DNA from: Spirochaetales bacterium
GTDB lineage: Bacteria > Spirochaetota > Spirochaetia > Sphaerochaetales > Sphaerochaetaceae
Direction: 5' to 3'
DNA length: 18,004 nucleotides
Assembly (NCBI GenBank): GCA_022771185.1
Contig: JALFCJ010000013.1
Coordinates: forward strand, 1-18,004
A program made the position numbers and the translations under genes. How positions within the stretch are numbered: the stretch's first letter is position 1; each line of letters begins with the position of its first letter. The notes under the pieces were generated by a model. It was given only the letters and a program-made list of their open reading frames with translations, was not told the DNA's origin and searched no databases. Below are positions 7,759 through 15,326 of the stretch, one piece after another.

Positions 7759-8911
7759 GCTGGCGTTCAATAGCATGTTCACCAACAAAATGAGAACCTT
7801 TCTCTCCTTGTTGGGTATTGTGATAGGAGTCGGTTCTGTAGTAACCATAATGAATCTAGGTGAAAGTGTCAAAAGATCTATTACAGATAGCATGAATATT
7901 GGGGGTGTAGATGAAGTCTCTGTAATGCCTACAGGTTCCAATACAGTATTCTCCGAAGAGTTTGCATATACTTTTCAGGACAACGTATTGGGAATAGAGA
8001 GTGTATCTACCTATGTTAATACAAGTGCGACTCTTCGTAACGGGCAGGAGACTAAGAATGCCCAGGTCTATGGTGTCACGTCAAACTATTTCGACTCATC
8101 TTCTGTAGATATTCTCTATGGTGAATTCTTCACCAGGGAAAACAACTTGCAGAGAGATCAGGTGGTGGTGTTGGGATATGACTTGGCTCAGGACTTATTT
8201 CCTGGCGGGAATGCAGTTGGATCTTACGTCTCCATATTCCGTAATCAAGCAAAGCAATATAGAGTCGTAGGCGTCTTGGATGATACTTCTGGTTCTGTTA
8301 GTGGCAATACTAATAACTATGCCTTTATTCCTTTCAATACTTTCGACCAGAGACTCAAGAGTGTAAGGGCAGTATCCCAGTACACAATAAAAGTAAAGGA
8401 AGGATATAATGCTACGGATGTAGCAACGGAAATTAAGTCATACCTATCTACTGTTGCCTCTTCCAGCGATTACTACGTTTCCTCTGCCCAAGAACTTGTA
8501 AATATGACAGAGTCTGTTACAGGTTATCTGACTACATTCCTTGCAGCCATTGCAGCTATATCGTTGTTGGTAGGTGGAATAGGAATCATGAACATCATGC
8601 TTGTGACAGTAGTTGAAAGGACAAGAGAGATAGGCATAAGAAAGGCATTGGGAGCAACACCAAAGACAATCAGGTCCCAGTTCTTGGTTGAGGCTACTGT
8701 TCTTTCTATTTTCGGCGGAGTGATAGGAATATTATTTGGAGTATTAGTAAGCTATGTAGTGGCCTCTGCGGCAGGCTGGACGCTTTACTTCTCAATTGGA
8801 GCTATTGTCCTCTCTTTGGCTTTCTCTTCTGCCGTTGGAATATTCTTCGGCTGGTATCCGGCTGCAAAAGCTGCCTCTTTGGATCCAATAGAGGCACTAG
8901 CTTACGAGTAA
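7739..8911 (+). CDS. MacB-type ABC transporter permease (FtsX domain)
   Basis: The 390-residue permease has the MacB layout: N-terminal cytoplasmic/TM1 segment (NKMRTFLSLLGIVIGVGSVVTIM), a large periplasmic MacB-core domain (about 50-260), then three C-terminal transmembrane helices. The conserved ERTREIGIRKALGATPKTI links TM2 and TM3, and the C-terminal GWYPAAKAASLDPIEALAYE is family-typical. It pairs with the upstream ATPase and adaptor to form an exporter or mechanotransmitter working with the TolC-like channel; antibiotics, peptides, lipoproteins or siderophores are known cargos of relatives. ATG at 7739 follows GGAAGG and lies inside the 3' end of the ATPase gene. Last gene of the operon, followed by a terminator. 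Confidence 0.92.
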   Translation: MFLENLKLAFNSMFTNKMRTFLSLLGIVIGVGSVVTIMNLGESVKRSITDSMNIGGVDEVSVMPTGSNTVFSEEFAYTFQDNVLGIESVSTYVNTSATLRNGQETKNAQVYGVTSNYFDSSSVDILYGEFFTRENNLQRDQVVVLGYDLAQDLFPGGNAVGSYVSIFRNQAKQYRVVGVLDDTSGSVSGNTNNYAFIPFNTFDQRLKSVRAVSQYTIKVKEGYNATDVATEIKSYLSTVASSSDYYVSSAQELVNMTESVTGYLTTFLAAIAAISLLVGGIGIMNIMLVTVVERTREIGIRKALGATPKTIRSQFLVEATVLSIFGGVIGILFGVLVSYVVASAAGWTLYFSIGAIVLSLAFSSAVGIFFGWYPAAKAASLDPIEALAYE

Positions 8912-8917
8912 TATATA

Positions 8918-8953
8918 AAAACAGGGATGGACTATAATGTTTGTCCCTGTTTT
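8918..8953 (+). terminator. Terminator of the exporter operon
   Basis: AAAACAGGGA (8918-8927) pairs perfectly with TCCCTGTTTT (8944-8953), and the stem can continue with wobble pairs around the loop. The T-run is part of the 3' arm and the A-run part of the 5' arm, so it could act in both directions. It starts 7 nt after the permease stop. Confidence 0.8.
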
Positions 8954-8973
8954 GGCGAAACTAAAATTAACGT

Positions 8974-9006
8974 GGAATTAACTTTAGGTCGGTTAATTCC
9001 TTTTTT
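8974..9006 (+). terminator. Second hairpin with T-run, just upstream of the Na/Pi gene
   Basis: GGAATTAAC (8974-8982) and GTTAATTCC (8992-9000) form a perfect 9-bp inverted repeat around a 9-nt loop, followed directly by TTTTTT (9001-9006). This is the form of a rho-independent terminator, but it is AT-rich and ends only 20 nt before the next start codon. An extra ATTAAC copy (8966-8971) lies just upstream. It may be a back-up terminator, an attenuator or an operator for the downstream gene. Confidence 0.55.
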
Positions 9007-9026
9007 CTTTATGTTAGTCTTATTTC

Positions 9027-10730
9027 ATGGACCTTGTAGTATCAATAATTAAGATCATCGGCTCTGTGGGACTCTTTCTGTTCGGTATGCAGATTCTCTC
9101 TGAAGGCTTACAGAAGTCCGCATCTGGAAAGCTTAAAAAGACGTTGGAGATGATGACAGGTAATAGATTGTTGTCTGTACTCACAGGATTCTTAATTACT
9201 GTAGTGATCCAGTCCTCTTCTGCCACTACCGTCATGGTTGTCTCATTTGTAAACGCAGGACTGATGAACCTCATCTCGGCTATCGGTGTGATACTTGGAG
9301 CCAATATAGGTACCACTGTCACGGGTTGGATTGTAGCTTTATTAGGTTTCTCTGTAGATATAACCATACTCTCGCTATTCTCTATTGCCATCGCCCTTCC
9401 ATTTCTTTTTTCAAAGAAAACAAAGAGCAGAGAGTGTGCTGAGATATTCATGGGTTTCGGTCTGCTATTTATAGGCCTCGAGTTTATTCAGGCCTCTATG
9501 CCTGATATCTCATCTCATCCTGAGATTCTCTCATTCTTGTCTAGGTTTGAAGATGGTTCCATCTTCTCTATCCTTATCTGTGTTCTTATCGGAACACTTT
9601 TGACAATGGTCGTTCAATCATCATCTGCATCCATGGCCATCACAATTACCATGGCATACCAAGGATGGATTGGAGTATGGACTGCCTCCGCTCTATGCCT
9701 AGGGCAGAACATAGGAACCACTGTCACAGCTTACATTGCCTCCCTTGGAGCCAGCACCAACGCCAAGCGTGCCGCAACTGCCCATACTTTATTTAATGTC
9801 GTGGGTTCGGTGCTGGTTCTTTTTTTGATGAAACCTATGTTGAATATTGTGAATTGGATTACTGGAGCAAATATTTTTGCCATAAGCGAAAGTGAGATGC
9901 ATGTAGTGCTGCCAACCTTTCTTGCCACATTCCATACACTCTTCAACGTTTTCAATACACTTGTGTTCTTCCCGTTCGTTAAACCGTTTGCTTCTCTTAT
10001 CGAGCACATTATTCCTGAAAAGCATAAGGAAGAAGAGGAGCACTATCATTTCAAATATATTGCAGGAAGAGCGGAGGCTCCAGAGTTTTATCTTATTGCA
10101 CTGAAGAACGAAGTAAAAAAACTTGGACTTTTGACAAAAGATATGTTCTTCTCTTGGGCGGATCTTTCGTCTTCAGACAAGGTAGATCAAGTCAGCGATA
10201 AAGTATCAGAATTGAAGAAGAGGGAAGAGCGGGCTGATGAGATGCAGGACGAGCTTACATCCTTCTCGATTCTCATGCTTCAAAACTCCCAAAGCCCAAC
10301 AAATGCAGACGAGCTACATAAGATAATAAGAGTAATCGACGAGCTTGAATCTATCACAGACAGCATTTTCAACCTCTCGAAGCTTACTGAAGATAGATTT
10401 GGAAAAGGAATAGCCTTCACAAAAGAGGAGAGGAATGAAATCTCGGGTTATAGAAATCTCACGGGAGAATATGTCTCTTTCGTCGTCGATAACCTAAACT
10501 CTAGTGATGCTAGTTTACTCTCTTCATCTAGAGCTTTAGAAGAAAAGATGGATAGCGAACACAAAAGACTATCTAATGAAGTGCAGCTGAGAATGGAGAA
10601 TAATAGAGGCGACTTCAGAACCCAGCTCTTGATACTTGAAGTGGAGAGAAACTTGGAGCATATAGGCGATTATCTCTTGAATATTTCTGAGACATTGGTA
10701 GGCGGTAAGGGTTTCGACCATGAGGACTAA
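9027..10730 (+). CDS. Na+/phosphate cotransporter family protein with PhoU-like C-terminal domain
   Basis: The 567-residue protein has an N-terminal membrane part (about 1-330) with two inverted-repeat Na/Pi symport modules. Each carries the signature glutamine-serine motif (VVIQSSSATTVMV and MVVQSSSASMAIT), followed by GANIGTTVTG and GQNIGTTVTA. These motifs bind sodium and phosphate in the NptA/SLC34 family. The C-terminal 220 residues are helical and PhoU-like (EVKKLGLLTKDMF, ELESITDSIFNLSK, EVERNLEHIGDYLLNISE), as in YjbB-type bacterial proteins, where this domain is thought to sense or gate. Relatives import or export phosphate; direction is not visible here. The ATG at 9027 has no Shine-Dalgarno sequence and no convincing promoter. 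It stands alone between a double hairpin and the next promoter. Confidence 0.92.
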   Translation: MDLVVSIIKIIGSVGLFLFGMQILSEGLQKSASGKLKKTLEMMTGNRLLSVLTGFLITVVIQSSSATTVMVVSFVNAGLMNLISAIGVILGANIGTTVTGWIVALLGFSVDITILSLFSIAIALPFLFSKKTKSRECAEIFMGFGLLFIGLEFIQASMPDISSHPEILSFLSRFEDGSIFSILICVLIGTLLTMVVQSSSASMAITITMAYQGWIGVWTASALCLGQNIGTTVTAYIASLGASTNAKRAATAHTLFNVVGSVLVLFLMKPMLNIVNWITGANIFAISESEMHVVLPTFLATFHTLFNVFNTLVFFPFVKPFASLIEHIIPEKHKEEEEHYHFKYIAGRAEAPEFYLIALKNEVKKLGLLTKDMFFSWADLSSSDKVDQVSDKVSELKKREERADEMQDELTSFSILMLQNSQSPTNADELHKIIRVIDELESITDSIFNLSKLTEDRFGKGIAFTKEERNEISGYRNLTGEYVSFVVDNLNSSDASLLSSSRALEEKMDSEHKRLSNEVQLRMENNRGDFRTQLLILEVERNLEHIGDYLLNISETLVGGKGFDHED

Positions 10731-10759
10731 AACATTAAATTAGTTTCTATTGCCGAACC

Positions 10760-10789
10760 TTGAAATTATCCTTTCTTCCTTAATACAAT
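10760..10789 (+). promoter_or_regulatory. Strong sigma70 promoter of the ABC importer operon (leaderless)
   Basis: TTGAAA (10760-10765), an 18-bp spacer and TACAAT (10784-10789) each match 5 of 6 consensus bases. The ATG at 10797 lies 7 nt after the -10 box, so transcription should start at or immediately before the start codon. No Shine-Dalgarno sequence is present upstream (CTTCCTTAATACAATTTCTT), which agrees with a leaderless mRNA. Confidence 0.7.
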
Positions 10790-10796
10790 TTCTTAT

Positions 10797-11744
10797 ATGA
10801 AAAAGTGTATTGTATTTTTATTTTCTTTATTAGTCATATTTTCTCTATGTGCCCAGCCTGTCACTGAAGAGGCAGAAGCTGTCACTCTAAATATTGCTGC
10901 GTTAAAGGGTCCCACAGCCATGGGTATGGTAGAGCTGATGGAGACAAGAGGAGACGATTATTCTTTTACTCTTGAAGGTTCTCCTGATGCCATCGTTCCT
11001 CAGCTCGCTAAGGGTGAAATAGATATTGCAGCAGTTCCTGCAAATTTGGCAGCAGTAATTTATAACAATACAAAGAACGTGAAAGTAATCGCTGTCAACA
11101 CTCTTGGTGTCTTGTACCTTGTAGGAAATGGGGAAGTGGAGATCAAGAGCAGGGAAGACTTGTTGGGTAAGGCCATATACAGCGCAGGAAAGGGGTCTAC
11201 ACCTCAGTATGCTCTTGAAAGTATTCTTTCCGCTCTTAACTTAGTGGATGGAAAAGATGTCTATGTAGAGTGGAAGAGTGAACACGCTGAATGTGTGGCA
11301 GCGCTATTAAATGACACAGAGAGCATCGCAATGCTTCCTCAGCCATTTGCTACCTCAGCTTTAATGCAGAATAAGAATTTGTCTATTGTTTTGGACCTAA
11401 ATGATCTATGGGAAGGTATCAACGGTAGTCCTCTGATCACCGGCTGTCTGATTGCGAGAAGCGAAGTAGTTGAGAAGTACCCGAGAGCTGTAGAGTCTTT
11501 CCTCTCTCTATATGCTTCCAGCGTCGATTGGGTCAACTCAAACAATGGAGATGCGGCTCTTTTAATTGAGAAATATGGAATAATCAAGGCCTCCGTTGCT
11601 GAAAAGGCTCTCCCTTACTGCAACATAGTATGCATGAGGGGAGAAGATATGAAAAAGGCCCTCAATATATATTACAACTCACTCTATTCCCTTAATCCAA
11701 AGAGTGTAGGTGGAAGTATTCCTGGTGAAGAGATTTATTTCTGA
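10797..11744 (+). CDS. ABC transporter substrate-binding protein (NitT/TauT, NMT1-like)
   Basis: The 315-residue exported protein captures substrate in the periplasm for the two genes downstream. Its signal sequence (MKKCIVFLFSLLVIFSLCAQP) could be cleaved by signal peptidase II at C18 to give a lipoprotein. The -1 Leu is atypical, and cleavage by signal peptidase I after A19 is also possible. The mature part has the periplasmic-binding type 2 fold of the NMT1/SsuA class: NIAALKGPTAMGMVELM, QLAKGEIDIAAVPANLAA, VIAVNTLGVLYLV, GKAIYSAGKGSTPQYALE, then SEHAECVAALL and MLPQPFATSAL. Relatives bind nitrate, sulfonates, thiamine precursors and other small molecules, and the ligand cannot be assigned here. 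It opens a four-gene operon; the permease gene begins inside its 3' end. Confidence 0.88.
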   Translation: MKKCIVFLFSLLVIFSLCAQPVTEEAEAVTLNIAALKGPTAMGMVELMETRGDDYSFTLEGSPDAIVPQLAKGEIDIAAVPANLAAVIYNNTKNVKVIAVNTLGVLYLVGNGEVEIKSREDLLGKAIYSAGKGSTPQYALESILSALNLVDGKDVYVEWKSEHAECVAALLNDTESIAMLPQPFATSALMQNKNLSIVLDLNDLWEGINGSPLITGCLIARSEVVEKYPRAVESFLSLYASSVDWVNSNNGDAALLIEKYGIIKASVAEKALPYCNIVCMRGEDMKKALNIYYNSLYSLNPKSVGGSIPGEEIYF

Positions 11745-12489
11745 GAAAAAAAGAAAGGTATATTTAACTCTAAGCATAGCCTTCTGGGTTCTTATCTGGT
11801 GGGCTATGTCAGCTATTGTTGATGAAAAGCTATTTCTTCCTTCTCCCTTGAGTGTATTAAAGGCACTTATTTTTCTTTTCCCAGAGAAAGAATTCTGGTC
11901 TAGTATCGCTTTCTCCTCCTCCCGTGTCGTATTATCATACACGGTCTCTTTCATTGTTGCGGCTTTACTTGGTGTTTTTGGGGGGCTCTCAGAGAAGTTT
12001 GAAATACTTCTTTCTCCCCTGGTGAAAGCTATGAGAAGTATACCGGTGGCATCAATAGTTATATTGGTGCTTCTCTGGGTGAAAAGCAGGAACCTATCTA
12101 CTGTAGTATCTTTCTTGGTTGTCTTTCCTATTCTTTACGAAAGCGTATTATCGGGAGTAAAGAATACAGATCCGCTATTACTGGAAGCTGCAGACAACTA
12201 CAGAATCAAAGGATATAGAAGGCTTAGATATATCTATCTTCCATCAATATTTCCATATTTGGAGAGCGGAACAAAGTCCAGCCTGGGGTTATGCTGGAAG
12301 AGTGCAGTTGCAGCTGAAGTCATAGGACTTCCCCTTCACTCGATGGGATCGAAGCTTTATGAAGCCAAAGTCTACTTAGATACTCCATCCCTCTTTGCTT
12401 GGACTGTGGTCATAGTAGTGATGGCTGCAATCTTTGAGAAGCTTGCTTTCCTTCTCTTTAGAATAATCAAGAGGAGAGTAATGCGATGA
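11725..12489 (+). CDS. ABC transporter permease (SsuC/ThiX-like)
   Basis: The roughly 254-residue inner-membrane permease has five to six hydrophobic helices and the binding-protein-dependent transport fold. The coupling-helix EAA motif is seen in EAADNYRIKGYRRLRYIYLPSIFPYLESG, and the following SLGLCWKSAVAAEVIGLP is typical of the NitT/TauT group. The LFLPSPLSVLKAL near the start is also characteristic. I place the start at GTG 11725 with GGAAG 8 nt upstream, giving 20 nt overlap with the binding-protein gene. GTG 11710 is also in frame and would add five residues. Its stop overlaps the ATPase start as ATGA, so the subunits are translationally coupled. Confidence 0.9.
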   Translation: MKRFISEKKRKVYLTLSIAFWVLIWWAMSAIVDEKLFLPSPLSVLKALIFLFPEKEFWSSIAFSSSRVVLSYTVSFIVAALLGVFGGLSEKFEILLSPLVKAMRSIPVASIVILVLLWVKSRNLSTVVSFLVVFPILYESVLSGVKNTDPLLLEAADNYRIKGYRRLRYIYLPSIFPYLESGTKSSLGLCWKSAVAAEVIGLPLHSMGSKLYEAKVYLDTPSLFAWTVVIVVMAAIFEKLAFLLFRIIKRRVMR

Positions 12490-13049
12490 AAGTGAATATA
12501 AAGAAGAAAGCTTTTGGATCCGATATAATCTTCTCTGATTTATCTCTCACCATAAAAGAAGGAGTCACTTCTTTTATTATGGCGCCATCAGGGTGGGGGA
12601 AGACTACACTCCTCAAGATTATGGCGGGGCTCGATAACGACTACGAAGGAACTGTGGAGAGTAAGAGTGATAACAATATAGTACTCTTTCAAGAGAATAG
12701 ACTAGTGGAAGGAATATCAGTGCTGTCAAACCTAAAGGCTCTGGGCGTGAAGGAAGAAGACTCTATCGATGTCCTTTCCCACCTCTCTCTATACGAAGAG
12801 AGAAATAAGAAGGTATCGGAGCTGTCAGGAGGAATGAAGAGGAGGGTGGCTCTTGCCCGTGTCCTTCTTTTATCAGGGGATAGATATTTTCTTGACGAGC
12901 CCTTTACTGGACTGGATGATGAATGTAAACGTGAGACTGCGTTTTATATAGCAAAGAAACTAAGTGGAAAGACAGTAGTTGTTGTAAGTCACAACAAAGA
13001 AGACAGCCTTCTTCTTAGAGCTGTGGATACTTTTGTGTTAGGAGAATGA
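12486..13049 (+). CDS. Short ABC transporter ATP-binding protein (SsuB-like, 187 residues)
   Basis: This ATPase powers the adjacent permease. Motifs in order: Walker A APSGWGKTT (33-41), Q-loop FQENRL (Q69), signature LSGGMKRR (about 113-120), Walker B YFLDEPFTGLD and H-loop VVSHNKED. Two features stand out. The first Walker A glycine is Ala (A33) and the usual Ser/Cys is Trp (W37), while the essential GKT is intact. The protein is also about 60 residues shorter than SsuB-type subunits (about 250), ending soon after the H-loop. The sequence in between is complete, so this looks like a compact variant and not a truncated pseudogene. Start ATG overlaps the permease stop (ATGA), with AGGAG upstream. 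Confidence 0.9.
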   Translation: MKVNIKKKAFGSDIIFSDLSLTIKEGVTSFIMAPSGWGKTTLLKIMAGLDNDYEGTVESKSDNNIVLFQENRLVEGISVLSNLKALGVKEEDSIDVLSHLSLYEERNKKVSELSGGMKRRVALARVLLLSGDRYFLDEPFTGLDDECKRETAFYIAKKLSGKTVVVVSHNKEDSLLLRAVDTFVLGE

Positions 13050-13050
13050 A

Positions 13051-13575
13051 ATGGAAGAGAGAATTGAAGCTCTTATAGAAGCAATGGACAAGTTCTATGG
13101 TAAGGATGGGGACAAAGATAGAGCCCATACTCATAGCGTCTGGCTTGTTGCTAAGACTATAGCAGAGGAAGAGGGCTTAGATAAAAATCTTGTTGATATC
13201 ATCGAGAAGGCTGCTGTAGTTCATGACGCATCATGCCCTCTGTGCCGCTCTTTATATGGAAAGGCTGAAGGTAGAATGCAGGAAGTCCATTCAAGAGAAG
13301 TAATAGAGCCCCTTCTTTCTATTCTCGGTTGGAGTAAGGAAACAAAAGAGAAGCTTATTGATATGGCGTCCCGTCACCACACTTACTCAGACTCGGATCC
13401 TATTGAAGATGTAGTATTGAAAGAAGCTGACGCCATTGTGAATTTGTCGGAAGCGGAAGAGTTTGATGTAAACAAAGCTATCTGGTATGGCGCCAATGTG
13501 TTTAAAACTAAGACAGGTAAGTTCCTCCTGGAAAAGCTTATCAGAGCAAACTTGGGAGAGGGAGAAGAAATATAG
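13051..13575 (+). CDS. HD-domain phosphohydrolase linked to the ABC importer
   Basis: The 174-residue protein shows the HD-superfamily metal site: H26 and/or H28 (RAHTHSVW), the HD doublet H58-D59 (AAVVHDASC), H109/H110 (ASRHHTYSD) and D127 (KEADAIVNL). Such enzymes hydrolyse phosphate esters of nucleotides or related compounds. Next to the HD doublet is a CPLC pair (C62, C65) that could bind a metal or be redox-active. The GKAEGRMQEVHS segment resembles loops in small uncharacterised HD proteins. It starts 1 nt after the ATPase stop, with GGAG 6 nt before its ATG, so it is the fourth gene of the importer operon. It may act on the imported compound or a derived nucleotide, but the substrate is unknown. 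Confidence 0.82.
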   Translation: MEERIEALIEAMDKFYGKDGDKDRAHTHSVWLVAKTIAEEEGLDKNLVDIIEKAAVVHDASCPLCRSLYGKAEGRMQEVHSREVIEPLLSILGWSKETKEKLIDMASRHHTYSDSDPIEDVVLKEADAIVNLSEAEEFDVNKAIWYGANVFKTKTGKFLLEKLIRANLGEGEEI

Positions 13576-13577
13576 AA

Positions 13578-13606
13578 TTGGAAATGAGACTCAAGTGTAG
13601 TACACT
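13578..13606 (+). promoter_or_regulatory. Candidate promoter of pepF (leaderless)
   Basis: TTGGAA (13578-13583), a 17-bp spacer and TACACT (13601-13606) each match 4 of 6 consensus bases. The -10 box ends 7 nt before the ATG at 13614, the same distance as in the two TACAAT promoters of this window. The -35 box starts 2 nt after the stop of the HD-domain gene. Confidence 0.45.
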
Positions 13607-13613
13607 CAATGAT

Positions 13614-15326
13614 ATGACTAACGAAAAACTACCAAAGTGGGACCTTGAGTCCATTTATCCAAGTGTTACATCACCCTCTTTTGAGGATGACATCAATTCT
13701 ATTTATAAAAAAGCCGAAGAGTTGAAGAGCAAGAGTGCCGATAAAAACTCATCTATTCTTTCTATTCTCTCTTTGTATGATGAACTGGCTGATATCGTAG
13801 AAAACGTAGGAAGCTACGTTTATACATCATTTTCTGTAAACACAACCGATAGAGACGTGCTTGCTGCAATGGGAAAGGCAGAGAAAGCTCAGACAGCAGC
13901 CAGTGATGCTTCCACAGTAATGGTTCATTATTTATCACAGCGCACAGATGAATTCTCTTCCCCGGAACTTGAGCCATATGCTCTTTTCTTGAAGGAAGTG
14001 AAGACGGAGGCAGAGCATATGATGAGCCTGGAAGAAGAAGCTTTGGCCAACGAAATGCTCCAGGTCTCTGCATCAGCTTGGTCAAGACTCCAGGAGTCTG
14101 TCACAGCATCTATCCATGATGGCGATAAGACTCTCACTCAGCTCAGAGGCTTGGCTATGGATAGCGACAGAAGCGTAAGAAAGGACGCTTATGAAAGAGA
14201 AGTAAAAATCCTTGCTGATAACAAAACAGCTATTGCAGCTGCTCTCAACGGAGTAAAGGGAACAGCCTTGTTACTTGAAAAGAGAAGGGGATGGAAAGAT
14301 CCATTGGATAGATCCTGCAATACTGCCCGTATTTCAAGAAAAGCTCTTTCTGCACTTATCGAGGCATTGGAGGAGTCTCTCCCTATTTTCCGTGATTATT
14401 TGAAGACAAAAGCTAAGCTCTTGGGATTAGAAAAATTGGAGTGGTACGATATGTTCGCTCCAGTAGGAGACGCATCTATGAGCTTTACTTTCGAAGAAGC
14501 GAAGGCTCTGATCATAGACGCTTACTCTTCTTTCTCTCCTGAAGTCGGAGCTTTCATAAAGAATGCTCTTGCTTCCCATTGGGTTGATCCTGAAGCTCAT
14601 GAAGGAAAAATTGGTGGAGCTTACGATATCTTCTTCCCGAAGAAGAAAGAGTCAAGAGTAATGATGAACTGGGAAGGAACATATGACAGCGTCTCTACTC
14701 TTGCCCACGAATTGGGACACGCTTACCATGACAGCGTCGTAAAGAACTATCCTGCTTCCCAGAGATCATATCCTATGACTCTTGCTGAGACAGCTTCAAT
14801 TTTTGGAGAGACTGTTATTTTTCAGGAAGTATTGAAGAAGGCTGATAAAGACCAGCAGCTCTCTCTGATAGAGGCTTATGTCCAGGGTGCATGCCAGGTA
14901 TGTGTAGATATTCTTTCCCGCTTCTACTTTGAGCGTTCTGCCTTTGAAGCAAGAAAGAATGGAGAAGTAGCAGCCGATGATTTCTCAGCTATGATGTTAA
15001 AGGCTCAGGAAGATACATATGGCGATGGACTGGGAACCAAGCATCAGTATATGTGGGCAGTAAAGGGCCACTACTACAATGAAGGATTCTCTTTCTATAA
15101 CTACCCATATGCATTCGGTCAGCTTTTCGCTCTTGGTCTCTTTGCTTCCAAAGACAGTGTCCCTGATTTCCCGAAACACTACAAAGAAGTTTTGTCTATG
15201 ACAGGTCGCTTCGAAGCCAAGGAAGTTGCAGCTGCCGCTGGTTGTGATATTGAGGATAAAGAGTTCTGGAAGAAGGGAATCTCTGTTATTTCTGGCTATA
15301 TTGAGAAGATGAAAGAGTGGCTTTGA
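13614..15326 (+). CDS. pepF: Oligoendopeptidase F (M3 family metallopeptidase)
   Basis: This is a cytoplasmic zinc endopeptidase of peptidase family M3, cutting short peptides. The zinc motif is HELGH within STLAHELGHAYHD (H365, E366, H369), and the third ligand lies in LAETASIFGE (about E392). The N-terminal KWDLESIYPS and the C-terminal YPYAFGQLFALGLF are hallmarks of PepF. I choose the ATG at 13614 (MTNEKLPKWDLESIYPS) because family members begin just before the WDL motif and a promoter-like element ends 7 nt upstream. The in-frame TTG 13578 and ATG 13584 would add 10-12 residues and lack a good ribosome-binding site. The length of about 570 residues is family-typical. The next gene overlaps its stop. 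Confidence 0.93.
   Translation: MTNEKLPKWDLESIYPSVTSPSFEDDINSIYKKAEELKSKSADKNSSILSILSLYDELADIVENVGSYVYTSFSVNTTDRDVLAAMGKAEKAQTAASDASTVMVHYLSQRTDEFSSPELEPYALFLKEVKTEAEHMMSLEEEALANEMLQVSASAWSRLQESVTASIHDGDKTLTQLRGLAMDSDRSVRKDAYEREVKILADNKTAIAAALNGVKGTALLLEKRRGWKDPLDRSCNTARISRKALSALIEALEESLPIFRDYLKTKAKLLGLEKLEWYDMFAPVGDASMSFTFEEAKALIIDAYSSFSPEVGAFIKNALASHWVDPEAHEGKIGGAYDIFFPKKKESRVMMNWEGTYDSVSTLAHELGHAYHDSVVKNYPASQRSYPMTLAETASIFGETVIFQEVLKKADKDQQLSLIEAYVQGACQVCVDILSRFYFERSAFEARKNGEVAADDFSAMMLKAQEDTYGDGLGTKHQYMWAVKGHYYNEGFSFYNYPYAFGQLFALGLFASKDSVPDFPKHYKEVLSMTGRFEAKEVAAAAGCDIEDKEFWKKGISVISGYIEKMKEWL

Noticed and set aside
9020..10049. Minus-strand open frames opposite the Na/Pi cotransporter
   Set aside because: The plus-strand gene has both transport signature repeats and the PhoU-like tail; the antisense frames have no start signals or motifs.
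10731..10796. Riboswitch upstream of the importer operon that could reveal the ligand
   Set aside because: The intergenic region is only 66 nt and the predicted transcript starts at the ATG, leaving no room for a leader RNA.
12486..13049. Short ATPase as a truncated pseudogene
   Set aside because: Walker A lysine, Q-loop, signature, Walker B and H-loop are all present in order, the frame is intact and the overlaps with neighbours are tight.
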